A DNA stretch of 64,000 nt from assembly GCA_021234155.1 (NCBI GenBank), contig JAJEKV010000022.1, positions 3,660,830 to 3,724,829 of the forward strand. The letters run 5' to 3'. The position numbers were made by a program, and so were the translations under genes. Under the pieces are notes generated by a model, which saw nothing but the letters and a program-made list of their open reading frames with translations, was not told where the DNA came from and made no database searches. Shown piece after piece: positions 1-14,352 of the stretch. The DNA comes from Isoetes taiwanensis (Eukaryota; Streptophyta; Lycopodiopsida; Isoetales; Isoetaceae). Numbering within the stretch: position 1 is the stretch's first letter; every line of letters begins with the position of its first letter.

Positions 1-3000
1 TTTATGTGTGAGAACATTGTCTTTGGAGATGGATTAGGAATCGGTAGCAAAAATCAGAATTTATTTTAGTACAATGCATTAGTACAAATTTATGAATGTC
101 TTTACCCTTTAGCGCCCCGACTTCTACTTGCCACGCCGGGAGGAGGACAGGCCCAAAACTCCCTCGTCGAGTTCCCTTGCTCCGTGATACCAATGCGGCT
201 TCGGCGGGTCCCAGGTGCAGCGAGACCAAGTCTACCGGCCCCAAAGCGCGCAAACCCTTCTGGAGCACGGCAGCCTGGGGGTTTACGTTTGGAAGGCCTC
301 TCCCTTGTCGGTGCGTGGGGATCTTGTCGCGGGTGACTTGGCGATGGAGTGGGAGTGTTAACCTTGACCGCGGACCCTAAATCCCGGGCTGCTTGCCCCG
401 AATTTCCTCTTCCCAAGGCTGCGGGGGCCGGGGCCGGGCCACCTCCCTCTCCGAATGTGATTTGGCTGCGCGATGGACTGAGAACGTCATTGCCACGGGG
501 ACCAAGTTTGTGGCGAGGAAGACCACTAGAACTCAGAAGCCAAAGTAGCTCGCACTTCCATCACACTTTCAGTTGGCCTGGGATGTGGATCTCTTGGGAT
601 CTCTTTGTCGTGGAAGTGAATGTTTCTTTCTTTTACCAAAACCGACCTTGTAACTTGCTCCCTAGAGTAATTTAAGCCATTAGGACGATTTAGCGGTCGA
701 TTTACCATTCGAGAACCTCCCGGTGCGAGCGATGTAAAGACACTACTTGGTTTCTCAAAGTGAGCCTCGGGGCGCCCATGATTTATGAGGATTCTCAGGA
801 CCCGTCGGAATCTTTGGGCCCTTCCGAAGGGGCTGACGGAGGATCCAGCGATTAGGATAGGGGAAGCTTAGGGCTCGAGGAAGGTGGTCATTAAGCGTCT
901 GACCCAGAGGCCGGCTGCCGGGAAAGAGTGCCTCCGGGAACTTTTTGGATCCGGCCCTCTTGGGGAGATGGGACTCTCCCCTACTTGTGAGGGATCCACG
1001 CAAGGTCTGGCCTCGTTTGACTTGGGGAAGGGTGCTGACTCGGTTGCCACAGCGGTACTGACGTTCTAATGCTAACCCTTTGACCTAGACCTTCTCAGAA
1101 AATTTTGAAAGAATTGGGGGCGTGTCTTTGGAGATGGATTAGGAATCCAGTGGCAAAAAATGAGAATTTATTTTAAGTACAATGCATTAATTACAAATTT
1201 ATGAATGTCTTGCCAACACCGCCCCAGACTTCTACTTGCCACATCGGAGAATGACCCAAACTTCATCTTCCGTCGAGTTCCCCTTGCTCGCGTATTCTCG
1301 GTTGCGGCTTCTCGGCCCGGAGTCCCAGAGTGCTTGAGACCAGGTCTGGAAGCCCCCCAAAGCATAAACCCTTCTGGAACACAGCAGCGAGGGTTTTACG
1401 TTTTGGAGGCCTATCCTTGTCGGTGGTAGGGATCTTCGCCTTACGTGACTTGGCGTGGAGTGGGGTGTTGGCCTTGATACGGACCCTAAAATCCCGAGGA
1501 AGGCGCGCAGAGATTTCCTCCCAAGGCTCTGAGGGGCGGACGGGCCACCTCCCTCTCGAGGAATCGCGATTTGGCTGCGCGATGGACTCCCGAGAACGTG
1601 ACATTGCCGCAGGGGACCAAGTTTGTGGCGAGCCACACAGAACTCCAAGAAAGCGCCAAAGTAGCTCACTTCCATCACCTCCCGGTGGCCTGGATGTGGA
1701 TGCGAGGATCATGCGTGGAGGGAAGTGAGTGTTCTTTCTTTGCAAAGGAAACCGACCTTGCCAACGCTCCCCTAGGGTAATTTACCATGCATTCGGACGA
1801 TTTGGCGGGAATTGATTTGCCATTCAGGAACCTCCCAGGTGCGAGCGACAGAACTGCTTCGCGGTTTCTCAGGCCAGCCCGACCTCAGGCGCCCCCATGT
1901 TTGACAAGTTCTCGGGGCCGTCTAAGGATCTTTTGGGCCTTCCGAAGAAGGGCCTGAGCGGAGGATCAGCGGTCGGATAGAGGTAGGGCTCGAGAGGTGG
2001 TCATTGGCGATGCTGACCCAGGAGGCTGTTGCCGGGGAAAAGAGGCTGCCTCGGGGAACTTTTTGAATCCCGCCTCTTGGGGGTGGGACTCTCTCCCCTC
2101 TTGTGAGGATCCACCAACACACGGCCTCTCGTTTGACTTGGGGAAGGTGCCCATTTCGGTTGCTGCTTGAGGTGCCCCGAACCGTTCTAATGCTACCCTT
2201 TGACCTAGACCTTCTCGAAAATTTTGAAAATTGGGGAGCATTGTCTTTGAGATGGATTAGGAATCGGTAGCAAAAATGAGAATTTATTTTAGTACAATGC
2301 ATTAGTGCGAATTTATGAATGCTTGCCTTTACCAAGCCCCGAACTTCTACTTGCCACATCGGGGAGGAGGACAGGCCCAAACTCGCTCCGTCGAGTTCCC
2401 CTTGCTCACTTATTCTCGAGTGCGGCTTCTGCGGCGAGGTCCCAGGGTGCAGACCAGAGTCGGCCCCAAGGCATGACCCTTCTAGAACACGGCAACCCAC
2501 GGGGTTTCTGCGTTTTGGAGCCCTCCTGTCGGTCGAGGCGGGACCTTGCTTGTAGTTACTTAACGATGGAGTGGGGGTGTTGGCTATTTAGAGCCGCAGG
2601 ACCCTAAAATCCCCGGGGCTGCTTGCCCGAATTTCTCCCCAGGCCACAGGGGCGGGCCGAGGCGACCTCCCCTCTCGTCTGCGCGATGGACTGAAACGTC
2701 GACATTGCCACAGGGACCAAGTTAGGTAGCCAGAAGACCACGAACTCCAGAAGCGCCAAAGTAGCTCACTTCCATCACTCAATTGGCCTAGGATGTGGAT
2801 GCGGGATCACTGTCGTGGAGAAGGCGTGAGGTGTTTCTTTCTTTTTTGCAAAACCGACCTTGTAACTTGCTCCTTAGAAATTGAATTTAAGCCGTGCGGG
2901 CGATTTGGCGGGGGTCGATTTGCCATTAGAACTCCGTGCCCGAGCGACAAGACAACTGCGGTTTCTCCCAAGGCCGACCTCGGGGCGCCCAGTTTGACAA

Positions 3001-6000
3001 GTTCTCGGACAATAAAGGAATCTTTTGGGCCTTCAGAAGAGGGGCCCACACAGGCGAGGAGGATCAGCGGTGGATGATAGGGAGGCAGGGCTCCAGAGGG
3101 TGGTCGTGCGTCGCACGGCCCAGGAGGCCCATTTGCCGAGGGAAGAGCTGCCTGAGACTTTTTGCATCCACGCACTCTTGGGGTCGAACTCTCCCCCTTG
3201 TGAGGGATCCCACCCAGATCACAGCCTCGTTTGTGACTTGGAAAGGAATTACTTACATTTCGGTTGCCACCTGCTTGGGCTGCCCGACGTTCAAAAATGC
3301 TAACCCTTTCACCTAGACCTTCTCAGAAAATTTGAAAATTGGCACATTGTCTTTTGGAGATGGATTAGGAATCAGGCGGCAAAAATCAGAATTTATTTTA
3401 GTACAATGCATTAATTCTTGGTATGAATGTCTTGCCAGCGCAAAAGCGCCCCCGACTTCTACTTGCCACATGCAAAGGGAGGAGGAGCGAGGCCCAAACT
3501 CCGCTCCGTCGGTTCCCCTTGCTCCGTATTCTCGGCTCGGCTTCTCGGCGGTCCCAAGTGCAACAAACCAAGTCTCGGCCCCCAAAACGCAAGCCCTTCT
3601 AGAACTGGCAACCCACGGGGTTTCGTTTTGGAGGCCCTCTCTATGTGTCCGGTCAGTAGGGACCTTGCGCCCGTGACCAGTGGGGTGTTGACACGGAGCA
3701 TGAACCCTAAAATCCCATTTTGCTTGCCCGAATTTCCTCTCCCCAGGCCGGGGCCGGGCCGGAGCCACCTCCCTCCGGGCTCGCGATTTGGCTGCGCAAT
3801 GGACACCGAGCGTCGACATTGCCCTAGGGACCAGGATTCGTGGCGAAGACCACCCGACCTCCAAGAGCGTAAAGTAACTCACTTCCGTCACACTTTCGTG
3901 GTCGGTGGCCTAGGATATTGGATCGCGGGATCTTATTAGGTGGAGGCGTGAGGTGTTTCCTGCTTTCTTTTGCAAAACCGACCTTGTAACTTGCTCCCTA
4001 GGGTAATTTAAGCCATTCGACGATTTGGGGTCGATTTGCCATTCACAGAACACTCCCGGTGCGACGACGACAAGACAACTGCTTGAGTTTCTGAGAGTGA
4101 CCACCGGGGCCTTGGCGGTTTGACAAGTTCTCGGACCGTCTGGAATCTTTTGGGCCTTCGAAGGGGCCCCGAGCGGGAAGGATCCAGCGGTAGGGGATAA
4201 GAGGGACCGGGCTCGGGGAGGAGTGGTCATTAAGCGTCTGACCTTGAGAGCTGGTTGCGGGGAAACGCCTCGGGGAACTTTGGATCCGACCTCTCTTGGG
4301 GTCGGACTCTCCCCTCTTGTGAGGACCACAGATCACGGCCTCGTTTGGCAGAAGGGGAAGGTTGCGGCTAGGATGCCACCTGTGCCTGCGGATTCAATGC
4401 TTAACCCTTTGACCTAGACCTTCTCAGAAATTTGAAAATTGGGTACGTGCTGGAGATGGATTAGGAATCCAGAAGCAAAAATCCAGAATTTATTTTAGGT
4501 ACAATGCATTAATTCTGCGAATTTATGAATGTCTTGCCGCACATAAAAGCGCCCTAGGCTTCTACTTGCCACGTAGCGGGAGGACAGAGCCCAAACTCAT
4601 TCCGTCGGTTCCCCACTTGCTCCGTATTCACCGGCTGCGACTTCACCACCGGCGAGGTCCCAAGTGCAGCGGTCAAGTCACCGGCCCCCAAACGCAAACC
4701 CTTCTAGAACACGGCAGCCCACGAGGTTTACTACGTTTTGGAGAGCCCTATAACTGTCGGTCGGTAGGACCTTCGCGTGAATTGACGTGGAGTGGGGGTG
4801 TTGGCCTTGAGCATGGACCCTAAAATCCCCAGGAAGGCTGCTTGCCCGTTCCTCTCCCCAAGGCCACTGAGGGCGGGGCGGGCCCACCTCCCTCTCACGA
4901 GGTCGCGATTTGGCTACATAATGGACTCGAAGCACGACATTGCCACGGGGACCAAGTTAAGGCGAGGAAGACCACCCGACCTCCAAGTAGCTCACTTCCA
5001 TCACACTCAGGTGGCCTAGGATGCGGATCGCGGGATCTTTTTTGTCGTGGAGTAGTGTTTCTTTCTTTTGCAAAGCAGGCCTGTAGCTTGCTCCCTAGGG
5101 TAATTCGCCATTAGGACGATTTGGGGTAGATTTGCCATTCGGGCCTCCCCGGTGCGAGCGACAAATGGCTGCGGTTTCTCCAAGGCCGACCTGGGGCGCC
5201 CAGCAGTTTGACTGACAAGTTCTCACGGACCACGTCACGGAATCTTTTGGGCCTTCGAAGAGGGGCCTGAGCGGAGGATCCAGCGGTGGGATAGAGGCAG
5301 GGCACCAGGAGGTGGTCATTAGCGTCGCGGCCCAGGAGGCGGCTGTCGGGGAAGGGCTGCCTCGTGAACTTTTTGGATCCAGCCTCTTGGGGTGGGACTC
5401 TCTCCCCCACCTCTTGTGAGGGATCTCTGCAGGTCCGGCCTCGTTTGACTTAGGGGAAGGGGTGCAGAGCTTGGTTTGCCACCTTGGGCTGCCCCGGCCC
5501 TTTGGATTCCTAATGCTAACCCTTTGTGACCTAGACCTTCTCCGAAAATTTGAAAATTGAGAACGTGTCTTTGGAGATGGATTAGGAATCCGGCTGGCAA
5601 AAATCAGAATTTATTTTAGGTACAATGCATTAATTGCCGAATTTATGAATGTCTTGCCACTTGCCAAAAGCGCCCCCGACTTCTACTTGCCGCATCCGGG
5701 GAGGAGGACAGGCCCAAACTCATTTCCGTCGGTTCCTTGCTCCGAGTATTCACCATTTGCGGCTTCTCGGCAGAGGTCCCAGATTACCTTGGACCAAGTC
5801 TAGGCCCCAAAGCATAAACCCTTCTAGAACACGGCAACCCACGGGGTTTGCGTTTTGGAGGCCCTCTCCCAGCCGGTCGGGGTGGGACCTTGCGTGGTGG
5901 CGATGGAGTGGGGGAGGTGTTTGCTTGAGCATGGACCTAAAATCCCAGGGCTGCTTGCCCAGAATTTCCTCTCCCAAGGCCACGGGGGCCGGGCCCGGGC

Positions 6001-6678
6001 CACCTCCCTCTCAGGAATGGCGATTTGGCTCTACGCCAATGGACTCGAGCGTCGACACCTTACAGGGGACCAAGTTCATTGGCCAGAAGACCACCACCGA
6101 CCTCCAGAAGTAGCTCACTTCCATCACACTCAATTGGCTTTGGGATGCGGATCGCGAGGATCGCGTAGGTAGGCGTGAGTGTTTTAACTTTCTTTTGCAA
6201 AGCCGACCTCGTAACTTGCTCCTAGGGTAATTTGGCCATTCGGGCGGTGATTTGGCGGAGTGATTTGCCATTCAGGAGCCTCCCAGGTACTGACGACAGG
6301 AACCATGCGGTTTCTCAAAGTAGGCCTCCGGGGCGCCCGGTTTGACAAGTTCTCGGGCCCGATGCGGAATCTTTTGGGCCTTCGAAGAGGGGCCACTGAG
6401 CCCCGGAGAATCAGCGGTCGGGATAGGGGAGCGGGGCTCAGGAGGGTGGTCGTGGCGATGCGGCCCAGGAGGCTGGCGCGGAAGAAACGCCTGGGAACTT
6501 TTGAATCCCGCCTCTTGAGATTAGGACTCTCCCCTCTTGTGAGGGATCCACCGCAGGTCACGGCCGTTTGACTTGGGGAAGGGTGCGGCTCGATTTATAC
6601 CAGCGGGCTGCCCCGTGGATTCTATCTTAACCCTTTGTGACCTAGACGTATAATTTAGAAAATTGAGAACGTGTCTTT

Positions 6679-7749
6679 GGAGATGGATTAGGAATCCGGT
6701 GTAAATCAAAATTTATTTTAGGTACAATGCGGTAATTGCGAATTTATATGAATGTCTTTGCCCTTTGCAAAGCGCCCTACGACTTCTACTTGCCACGCCG
6801 GAGGAGGGCGGGCCCAAACTCAGCTCCGTGTCCGGTTCCCCTTGCTCGTATTCTCAGTGCGGCTTCTGAAGAGCGGGTCCCAAAATTACAGCGAGACCAA
6901 GAGTCTTCGGCCACCAAAATGCAAACCCTTCTAGAACACGGCAGCCACCCGGGGTTTTGCGTTTTGGAGGCCCTCTTCTTGTGATTTAGGCGGGACCTTG
7001 TGGCGTGACTTGGCGATGGAGTGGGGGTATTTGGCGCTGAAACACGGACTCTAAATCCCGTGCGCAGAGATTTCCTCTCCTAAGGCCTTGGTAGCTGGCG
7101 GGGTGTGGCGACCTCCCCTCTCCCAGGAGCGCAATTTGGCTGCACTTGTCGGCGGTGCCCTAGGGACCAGGATTACGTGGCGAGAAGACCAAAACTTCGG
7201 CCCCCAAAACAAAACCCTTCTAGAATGCGGCAAGTCCGCGGTTTTCGTTTGAGCCCTCTCCTTGTCGATTTGGTGGGGACGCTGCGCGTGTCTTGACATG
7301 TGGAGTGGGGTGTTAGCCGCCCGGGCGGGACCTAAACTCCCCAGGAAGTTGCTTGCCCAATTCGGTTCATTACAAGTTAATTATGCCATCCATGTCAAAT
7401 AGCTTTTAGGGGCGGTCCGGGTTGAACAAGGGTATTCTCTCTATCCATATGCCTTGATCTTGAAACTTACAACCATCATCACAAGCAACCAATCCTACCC
7501 CAGCCGCACTAGTCTTTTGCTTTACGTAATCATTTTATCTTCATTCTAGTAGTTATGATAACTACGTAATCATTTTATCTTCATTCTAATAGTTATGAGA
7601 ATTATATATTCTCCAATGCAATCTTAGACCAAATTATAGCGTCAGTGAGCCAAGCCCCAAGTACAGCGATCCCACAAACTCCATTCCTTTGACCTTAGCT
7701 AACCCTTTGACCTAGACCTTCTCCGAAATTTGAAAATTGGGGGTGTCTT
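6679..7749. repeat. Satellite unit, type B
   Basis: The first half matches type A units. After the block equivalent to GGGACCAAG it returns to the earlier block (CCCCAAAAC...CCCTTCTAGAAT...GGAGTGGGGTGTTAG...CCTAAACTCCCCAGGAAG), giving a diverged second copy of about 200 bp of the unit's own first half. The unique module follows at 7366-7698: AT-richer, starting TTCATTACAAGTTAATTATG and carrying two tandem copies of a ~40-bp block around ATCATTTTATCTTCATTCTA. It rejoins type A at CTAACCCTTTGACC. Length is 1071 bp. Confidence 0.88.
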
Positions 7750-10700
7750 GGAGATGGATTAGGAATCCAGGCGGCAAAAAATCGAATTTATTTTTAGGTA
7801 CAATGCATTAATTGCAAATTTATGAATGTCTTACCCTTTGCAAAGCGCCCCGACTTCTACTTGCCACATCGGGGAGGAGGGCAGGAGGGCCCAAATTCCT
7901 TCCGGTCGATTCCCCTTGCTCGGTATTCGGCTGCAACTACCGGCCATGTCCCAAGTGCAACGGACAAGAGTCTCGGCCCCCAAACGCAAACCCTTCTAGA
8001 ACACGGCAGCCACGGGGTTTCGTTTTAGGCCACTCGCTAATGGTCGGGCGGATCTTAGCGTGACTTGGCGTGGAGTGGGAGTGTTAACGCCCGAGCGCGG
8101 ACCTAAAATCCCGGTACTTTGCCCACATTTCCTCTCCCAGGCTGCAGGGGCGGGCCCGAGGAGCCACCTCCCTCTCTCAGGAGTCGCGATTTGGCTACGC
8201 CAATGGACTCGGAAGCGTCGACATTGCCACGGGGACCAAGTTAAGTGGCGAGCCACCGAACTCCAAGCGCCAAAGTAGCTCACTTCCATCACACTCAATT
8301 GGCCTAGGATGTGGATCGCGGGATCTTTCATGCGTGGAGGCGTGAGTGTTTCTTTCTTTTCTACAAAACGACACGGCTTGCTCCTAGGGTAATTTAGCCA
8401 TTAGGACGATTTGGGGTCGATTTGCCATTCGGGCCTCCCGGTGCCCGGCGACAAGACAGCTGCGGTTTCTCCAAAGTAGGCCACCGGGGCGCCAGCGGTT
8501 TGACAAGTTCTCCCCGAGGGCCGTCACGGAATCTTTGGGCCTTCGAGGGGCCTGACGAGGAGATCCATGATGCCGGATAGAGGCAGGGCTCAGGAGGGAG
8601 TGGTCGTGGCGTGCGACCCAGGGAAGCGGCGAGGAAGGAGCTGCCTCGGGGAACTTTTGGATCCGCTACTCTTGGGGTCGGACTCTCCCTCTTGTGAGGA
8701 TCCTGCAGGTCACGGCCTCGTTTGACTTGGGGAAGGTGCGGCTGGGGTTGCCTATAGCGGGCTGCCCGACGTTCTATCACTAACCCTTTGGCCTGGAGCC
8801 TTCTCGAAAATTTGAAAATTGGGCTGTGTCTTTGGGGAGTAGTTAGGAATCCAGGCCTTAAAAATCAGAATTTATTTTCATTACAATGCATTAGTGCGAG
8901 GGTATGAATGTCTTGCCCTTTGCAAAAGCGCCCCGAATTCTACTTGCCACATCGGAGGAGGACGAGGCCCAAACTCAGCTCAAATTAGGTTCCTTGCTCA
9001 TACATTCTGCGGCTCGACTACCATTGGGGTCCCAAGTGCAGCGAGACCAAGTCTCGGCCCCAAATGCAAACCCTTCACAGAACTTTGGCAACCCATGAGG
9101 TTTCGTTTTTGGAGGCCCTCTCCTTCAATGGTCGAGGGACGCTGGCTGAGTGATGACTTGGCGTGGAGTGGGGGTGTTGACGCCGAGCCGCGAGACCCTA
9201 AAATCCCATTTGCTTGCCCACAGAATTTCCTCTCCCAAGGCCACGGGGCGGGGCCGGCGACCTCCCTCTCTCGGGTCGTGATTTGGCTGCGCCAATGGAC
9301 TTAGAGCACGTCGACATTGCCGGGGACCAAGTTCCGTGGCAGAAGACCACCCGACCTCAGAAGCCAAGTAGCTCACTTCCATCACACTCGTAGTCAATTG
9401 GCCTAGGATGTGGATCGCGAGGATCTTGTCGTGGAAGGTGTTTCTTTCTTTGCAAAACCGACCTTGTAACTTGCTCCCTAGAGGTAATTTACCGCCATGC
9501 GGGCCCGATTTGGCGGGGTGATTTGCCATTAGGGCCTCCCGTTGCGAGCAATGAAGAACCTTTGCCGGTTTTCACCACAAAGTAGGCCTCCGGGGCGCCC
9601 ACAGCGGTTTGACAGTTCTCCGGACGATCACGGAATCTTTTGGGCCTTCGAAGAGGGGCCCTGAGCGGAGGATCAGCGATTGGGATAGGGGCAGGGCTCA
9701 GGGGAGGGTGGTCGTGGCGTCGACCCGGGGCCGGCGCGAGGAAGGGGCTGCCTGGGAACTTTTTTGCATCCTGCCTCTTGGGGTCTCTCCCCCCTTGTGA
9801 GGATCCGCAAGGTCTGGCCTGGATTTGACTTGGGAAAGGGTGCCATTTCGGTTGCCACGCAGCGGGCTGCCCGGCATTCTAATGCTAACCCTTTCACTGG
9901 GCCTTCTCGAAAATTTAGAAAATTGGCACGTGTCTTTGGAGATGGATTAGGAATCCAGGCGGCAAAAATCGAGAATTTATTTTAGGTACAATGCATTAAT
10001 TAGCGGGTATGAATGTCTTTGCCTTTGCCAAAGCCCCGACTTCTACTTGCCACATCGGAGGACAGGCCCAAACTCCGGCTCGTCGGTTCCCTTGCTTTCA
10101 GGTATTCGCAAACAGAAACTGCGGCAGTCCCAAGTGCAGCGGACCAAGTCTCGGCCCCAAAACGCAAACCCTTCTAGAACTTTGGCAACCCACGGGGTTT
10201 CACGTTTTGGAGGCCCTCTCCTTCAGCTCGGTCGGAAGGCGGGACCTTGCTGATAATTGGCGATGGAGTGGGGTGTTGGCCTTGAGCATGGACCCTAAAA
10301 AATCCCCAGGAAATTTGTACTTAGAATTTCTCTCCCTAAGGCCACGAGGCCGGGATGGGCCCACCTCCCCTCCCAGGGTCGATTTGGCTCTTGCCAATGG
10401 ACTGGAGAACGTAGGCATTGCCACGGGGACCAAGGTTAATTCTTGACCACCCGACCTCAAGAAGCCCCAAAGTAGCTCACTTCCATCACACTCAATTGGC
10501 CTAGGATGTGGATGCGAGGGATCTTGTAGGTGGAGGCGTGAGAGTGTTCTTTCTTTTGCAAAACCCGACCTCGTGGCTTGCTCCTAGGAATGAGCCCCGC
10601 TCATTAGGGCGATTTGGCGGGGTCGATTTACCATTCAGGAGCCTCCCGATTGCCCGAGCGACAAGACAACTGTGGTTTCTCAAGGCGACCTCCCGGGGCG

Positions 10701-11061
10701 CCCTTGTTTGGCTCAAGTTCTCGGACCCGTCTGGAATCTTTGGGCCTTCGAAGAGGGGCCCTTGAGCGGAGGGGATCAGCGGTGGGATAGGGGAGCAGGG
10801 CTCGAGGAGGGTGGTCGTGGCGTCGCGACCCAGGAGGCTTGTTGCCGGGAAGGGCTGCCTGGGGAACTTTTTTGGATCGCCTCTTGGGGTCGGACTCTCC
10901 CCTCTTGTGAGGATCCACTGCAAGGTCACGGCCTGGATTTGACTTGAGGGAAGGGTGCGGCTCGGTTGCCTTACCTGCTTGAGGCTGCCACGGCCCAGAT
11001 TCTATCACTAACCCTTTGGCCTAGACCTTCTCGAAAATTTGAAAATTGGGTACGTGTCGCT

Positions 11062-12143
11062 GGAGATGGATTAAGATCCATTTGGCTTAAAAAATCAGAA
11101 TTTATTTTTAAGTACAATGCATTAGTAGAATTTATGAATGTATTGCCCTTGCAAAAGCGCCCCGACTTCTACTTGCCACATCCGGAGGACAGGCCCAAAC
11201 TCCTTCGGTCGGTTCCCCTTGCTCCGTATTCACCATTTGCGGAAAAGCTACCGGCGGTCCCAAGTGGAGCAGACCAAGTCGACCCCAAAGCGCCAAGCCT
11301 TCTAGAACGCAGCAGCCCACGGGGTTTACTACGTTTTACTTGTGATTTGAAGAAGTGGGACCGCGCGCCCAGTGACTTGGTGGCGATGGAGTGAAGTGTG
11401 AGGCGGAACACGGACCCTAAATCCCGGGAAGCTACTTGCGAATTTCACTCTCCCTAAGGCGCGGTAGCCAGACGAGGCGACCTCCCCTCTCAGGCACGTT
11501 TGGCTCTGCCAATGGACTCGAAACGTCGGCGTTGCCTAGGGACCAAGTGCGTGGCGAGGAAGACAAAAGAGCTTCGGCCCCAAAGTAAAAACCCTTCTAG
11601 AATACGGCAAGTCCGCGGGGTTTGCGTTTTAGGAGGACCTCTCCTTGTGATTTGGTGGAACCTTCTTTGGCCCGTGTCTTGACATGGAGTGGGGGTGTTG
11701 ACACCCATTTGGGACCCTAAAACTCCCAGGAGATTTGCTTGCCCGAATTGGAGTTCATTACAAGTTAATTATGCCATCCATGTCAAATAGCTTTAGGGGC
11801 GTCCGTTGAACAAAAAGGGCATTCTCTCTATCCATATGCCTTGATCTTTGAAACACAACCATCATCACAAACGTAAATCTACCCCAACGCACTAGTCTTT
11901 TTGCTTACGTAATCATTTATCTTCATTCTAGTAGTTATGATAGCACTACACGTAATCATTTATCTTCATTCTAATAGTTATGATGCTTATATTCTCAATG
12001 CAATCTTAGACCAAGTATAGCGTCCAGTGAGCCAAGGTCAACCCCAGGAGTACAGCGATCACAAACTCCATTCAGCTGACCTTAGCTAACCCTTTGACCT
12101 AGACAGCTTCTCGAAAATTTAGAAATTGGGGGTGTCTTTGTGG
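11062..12143. repeat. Satellite unit, type B
   Basis: Second B unit, 1082 bp, with the unique module at 11754-12088. It lies four units after the first B unit. The ~40-bp internal duplication (GTAATCATTTATCTTCATTC twice) is present, and the module ends at the same CCTTAGCTAACCC junction as the other B units. Confidence 0.87.
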
Positions 12144-14352
12144 GGAGATGGATTAGGAATCCAGTGTGAAAAATCAGAATTTATTTTTAGGTACAATGCA
12201 TTAGTACAAATTTATGAATGTCTTGCCACTTTGCAAAGCGCCCCGACTTCTACTTGCCACATCGGGGAGGACAGGCCCAAATTCCTTCCGTCGGTTCCCC
12301 TTGCTCGTATTCTGGTGCAACTACCGGCCATGTCCCAAGTGCAGAACCAAGTCACCGGCCCCAAAGCATAAGAGCCCTTCTAGAACACAGCAGCCACCGG
12401 GGTTTCGTTTTGGAGAGCCCTCTCCTTGTCGAGACCGAGTGAGGATCTTGTAGTGACTTGGCGTGGGTGGGAGTGTTGGCGCTTGAGCTTACGGACCCCT
12501 AAAATCCCAGGAGGCGCGCGAATTTCCTCTCCCAGGCTGCAGCGGGGCGGACGGGCCACACACTCCCTCTCAGGAATCGCGATTTGGCTGCGCCAATGGA
12601 CTCGAGCGTCAACATTGCCTGCGGGGACCAAGTTAGGTGGCCAGAAGACCACCGGGAACTCCAGAAGCGCCAAAGTAAGCTCACTTCCATCACACTCAAT
12701 TGGCCTAGGATGTGGATGCGGGATCTTGTGGAGTGGGCGTGAGTGTTTCTTTCTTTACCAAGCCGACCTTGTAACTTGCTCCCTAGGGTAATTTAGCCAT
12801 TAGGACGATTTGGCGAGTCGATTTGCCATTAGAACACTCCCGGTGCGAGAACGACAGACCTTTGCGGTTTCTCCAAGGCCGACCTCGGGGCGCCCAGCGG
12901 TTTGACAAGTTCTCACGGACCCGATCTGCGGAATCTTTTGGGCCTTCAGAAGAGGGGCCCACGAACGAGGAGGATCAGCGATTAGGATAGGGGTCGAGAC
13001 CAGGAAGGGTGGTCATTGGCTGTCACGACCCCGGAAGACATTTGCCGGAAAGGCTGCCTCGGGAACTTTTGGATCCGCCTCTTGGGGTGGGACTCTCCCT
13101 CTTGTGAGGATCACGCAAGATCTCACGGCCTCGTTTGACTTGGGAAGGGTGCGGCTAGGATTTATACAGCGGGCTGCCCGGCAGTTCTAATACTTAACCC
13201 TTTGACCTAGACAGCTATAGAAAATTTCGAAAATTGGGGCATTGTCTTTGCGGAGATGGATTAGGAATCCAGTACGGCAAAAAATCAAAATTTATTTTAG
13301 TACAATGCATTAATTGCGAATTTATGAATGTCTTGCCGCGCAGCCCAGAGCTTCTACTTGCCACGCCGGAAGGAGGAGGACAAAGCCCAAACTCGCTCCG
13401 TCAGTTCCCCTTGCTCCGGTATTCTCGGCTGCGGCTTCGGCGGTCCCAGTGCAGCAGGACCAAGTCTACGGCCCAAAGCGCCAAACCCTTCTAGAACTGG
13501 CAACCCGCAGGGGTTCGTTTTGAGGCCCTCTCCTTGCTCCGGTCGGGGACCTTGCGTGACTTGGCGTTAATTAAGGGGTGTTGGCCTTGAGCACGGACCC
13601 TAAAAATCCCAGGAAGGCTGCTTGCGAATTTCCTCTCCCAAGGCTCACGGGGGCCGGACGGGCCACCTCCCTCTCTCAGGAATCGCTGATTTGGCTCTTT
13701 TGCCAATGGACTCGAAGCGTCGACATTGCCACCGGGGACCAAGTTAGAGTAGCGGGAAGACCACCGAACTCCAAGAAGCCAAGTAGCTCACTTCCATCAC
13801 ACTCAATTGTGGCCTAGGATTATTGGATCTCGCGGGATCTTTGTCGTGGAGAGTGAGGTGTTTCTTTCTTTTTGCAAAACCCGACCTTGTAGCTTGCTCC
13901 TAGGGTAATTTAAGCCATTAGGACGATTTGGCGGGGTGTTCGATTTGCCATTAGAACACTCCCGGTGCCCAGTGACAAGACAACTGTATAGCGGTTTCTC
14001 CAAAGTGAGCCGGGGGCCCAGCGGTTGACAGTTCTCTTGGACCACGTCACGGAATCTTTTGGGCCTTCCGAAGAGGGCCCACGAGGCAGTCAGCGGTGGG
14101 ATAGAGTCGGGCTCCGAGAGGAGTGGTCATTGGCGTCTGACCCGGGGGCATTGCCGAGGAAGAGAACGCCGGGGGAACTTTTGGATCGCCTCTTGGGGTG
14201 GGACTCTCCTCTTGAGGATCCCGCAGGTCAGCCTCGTTTGACTTGGGGAAGGTGCGGCTCTGGGATTTTATACGGGCTGCCCCACGACCCGTTCTAATAC
14301 TAACGCGGCCTAGACCCAGCTATAGAAATTTGAGAATTGGGTGCATTGTGCT

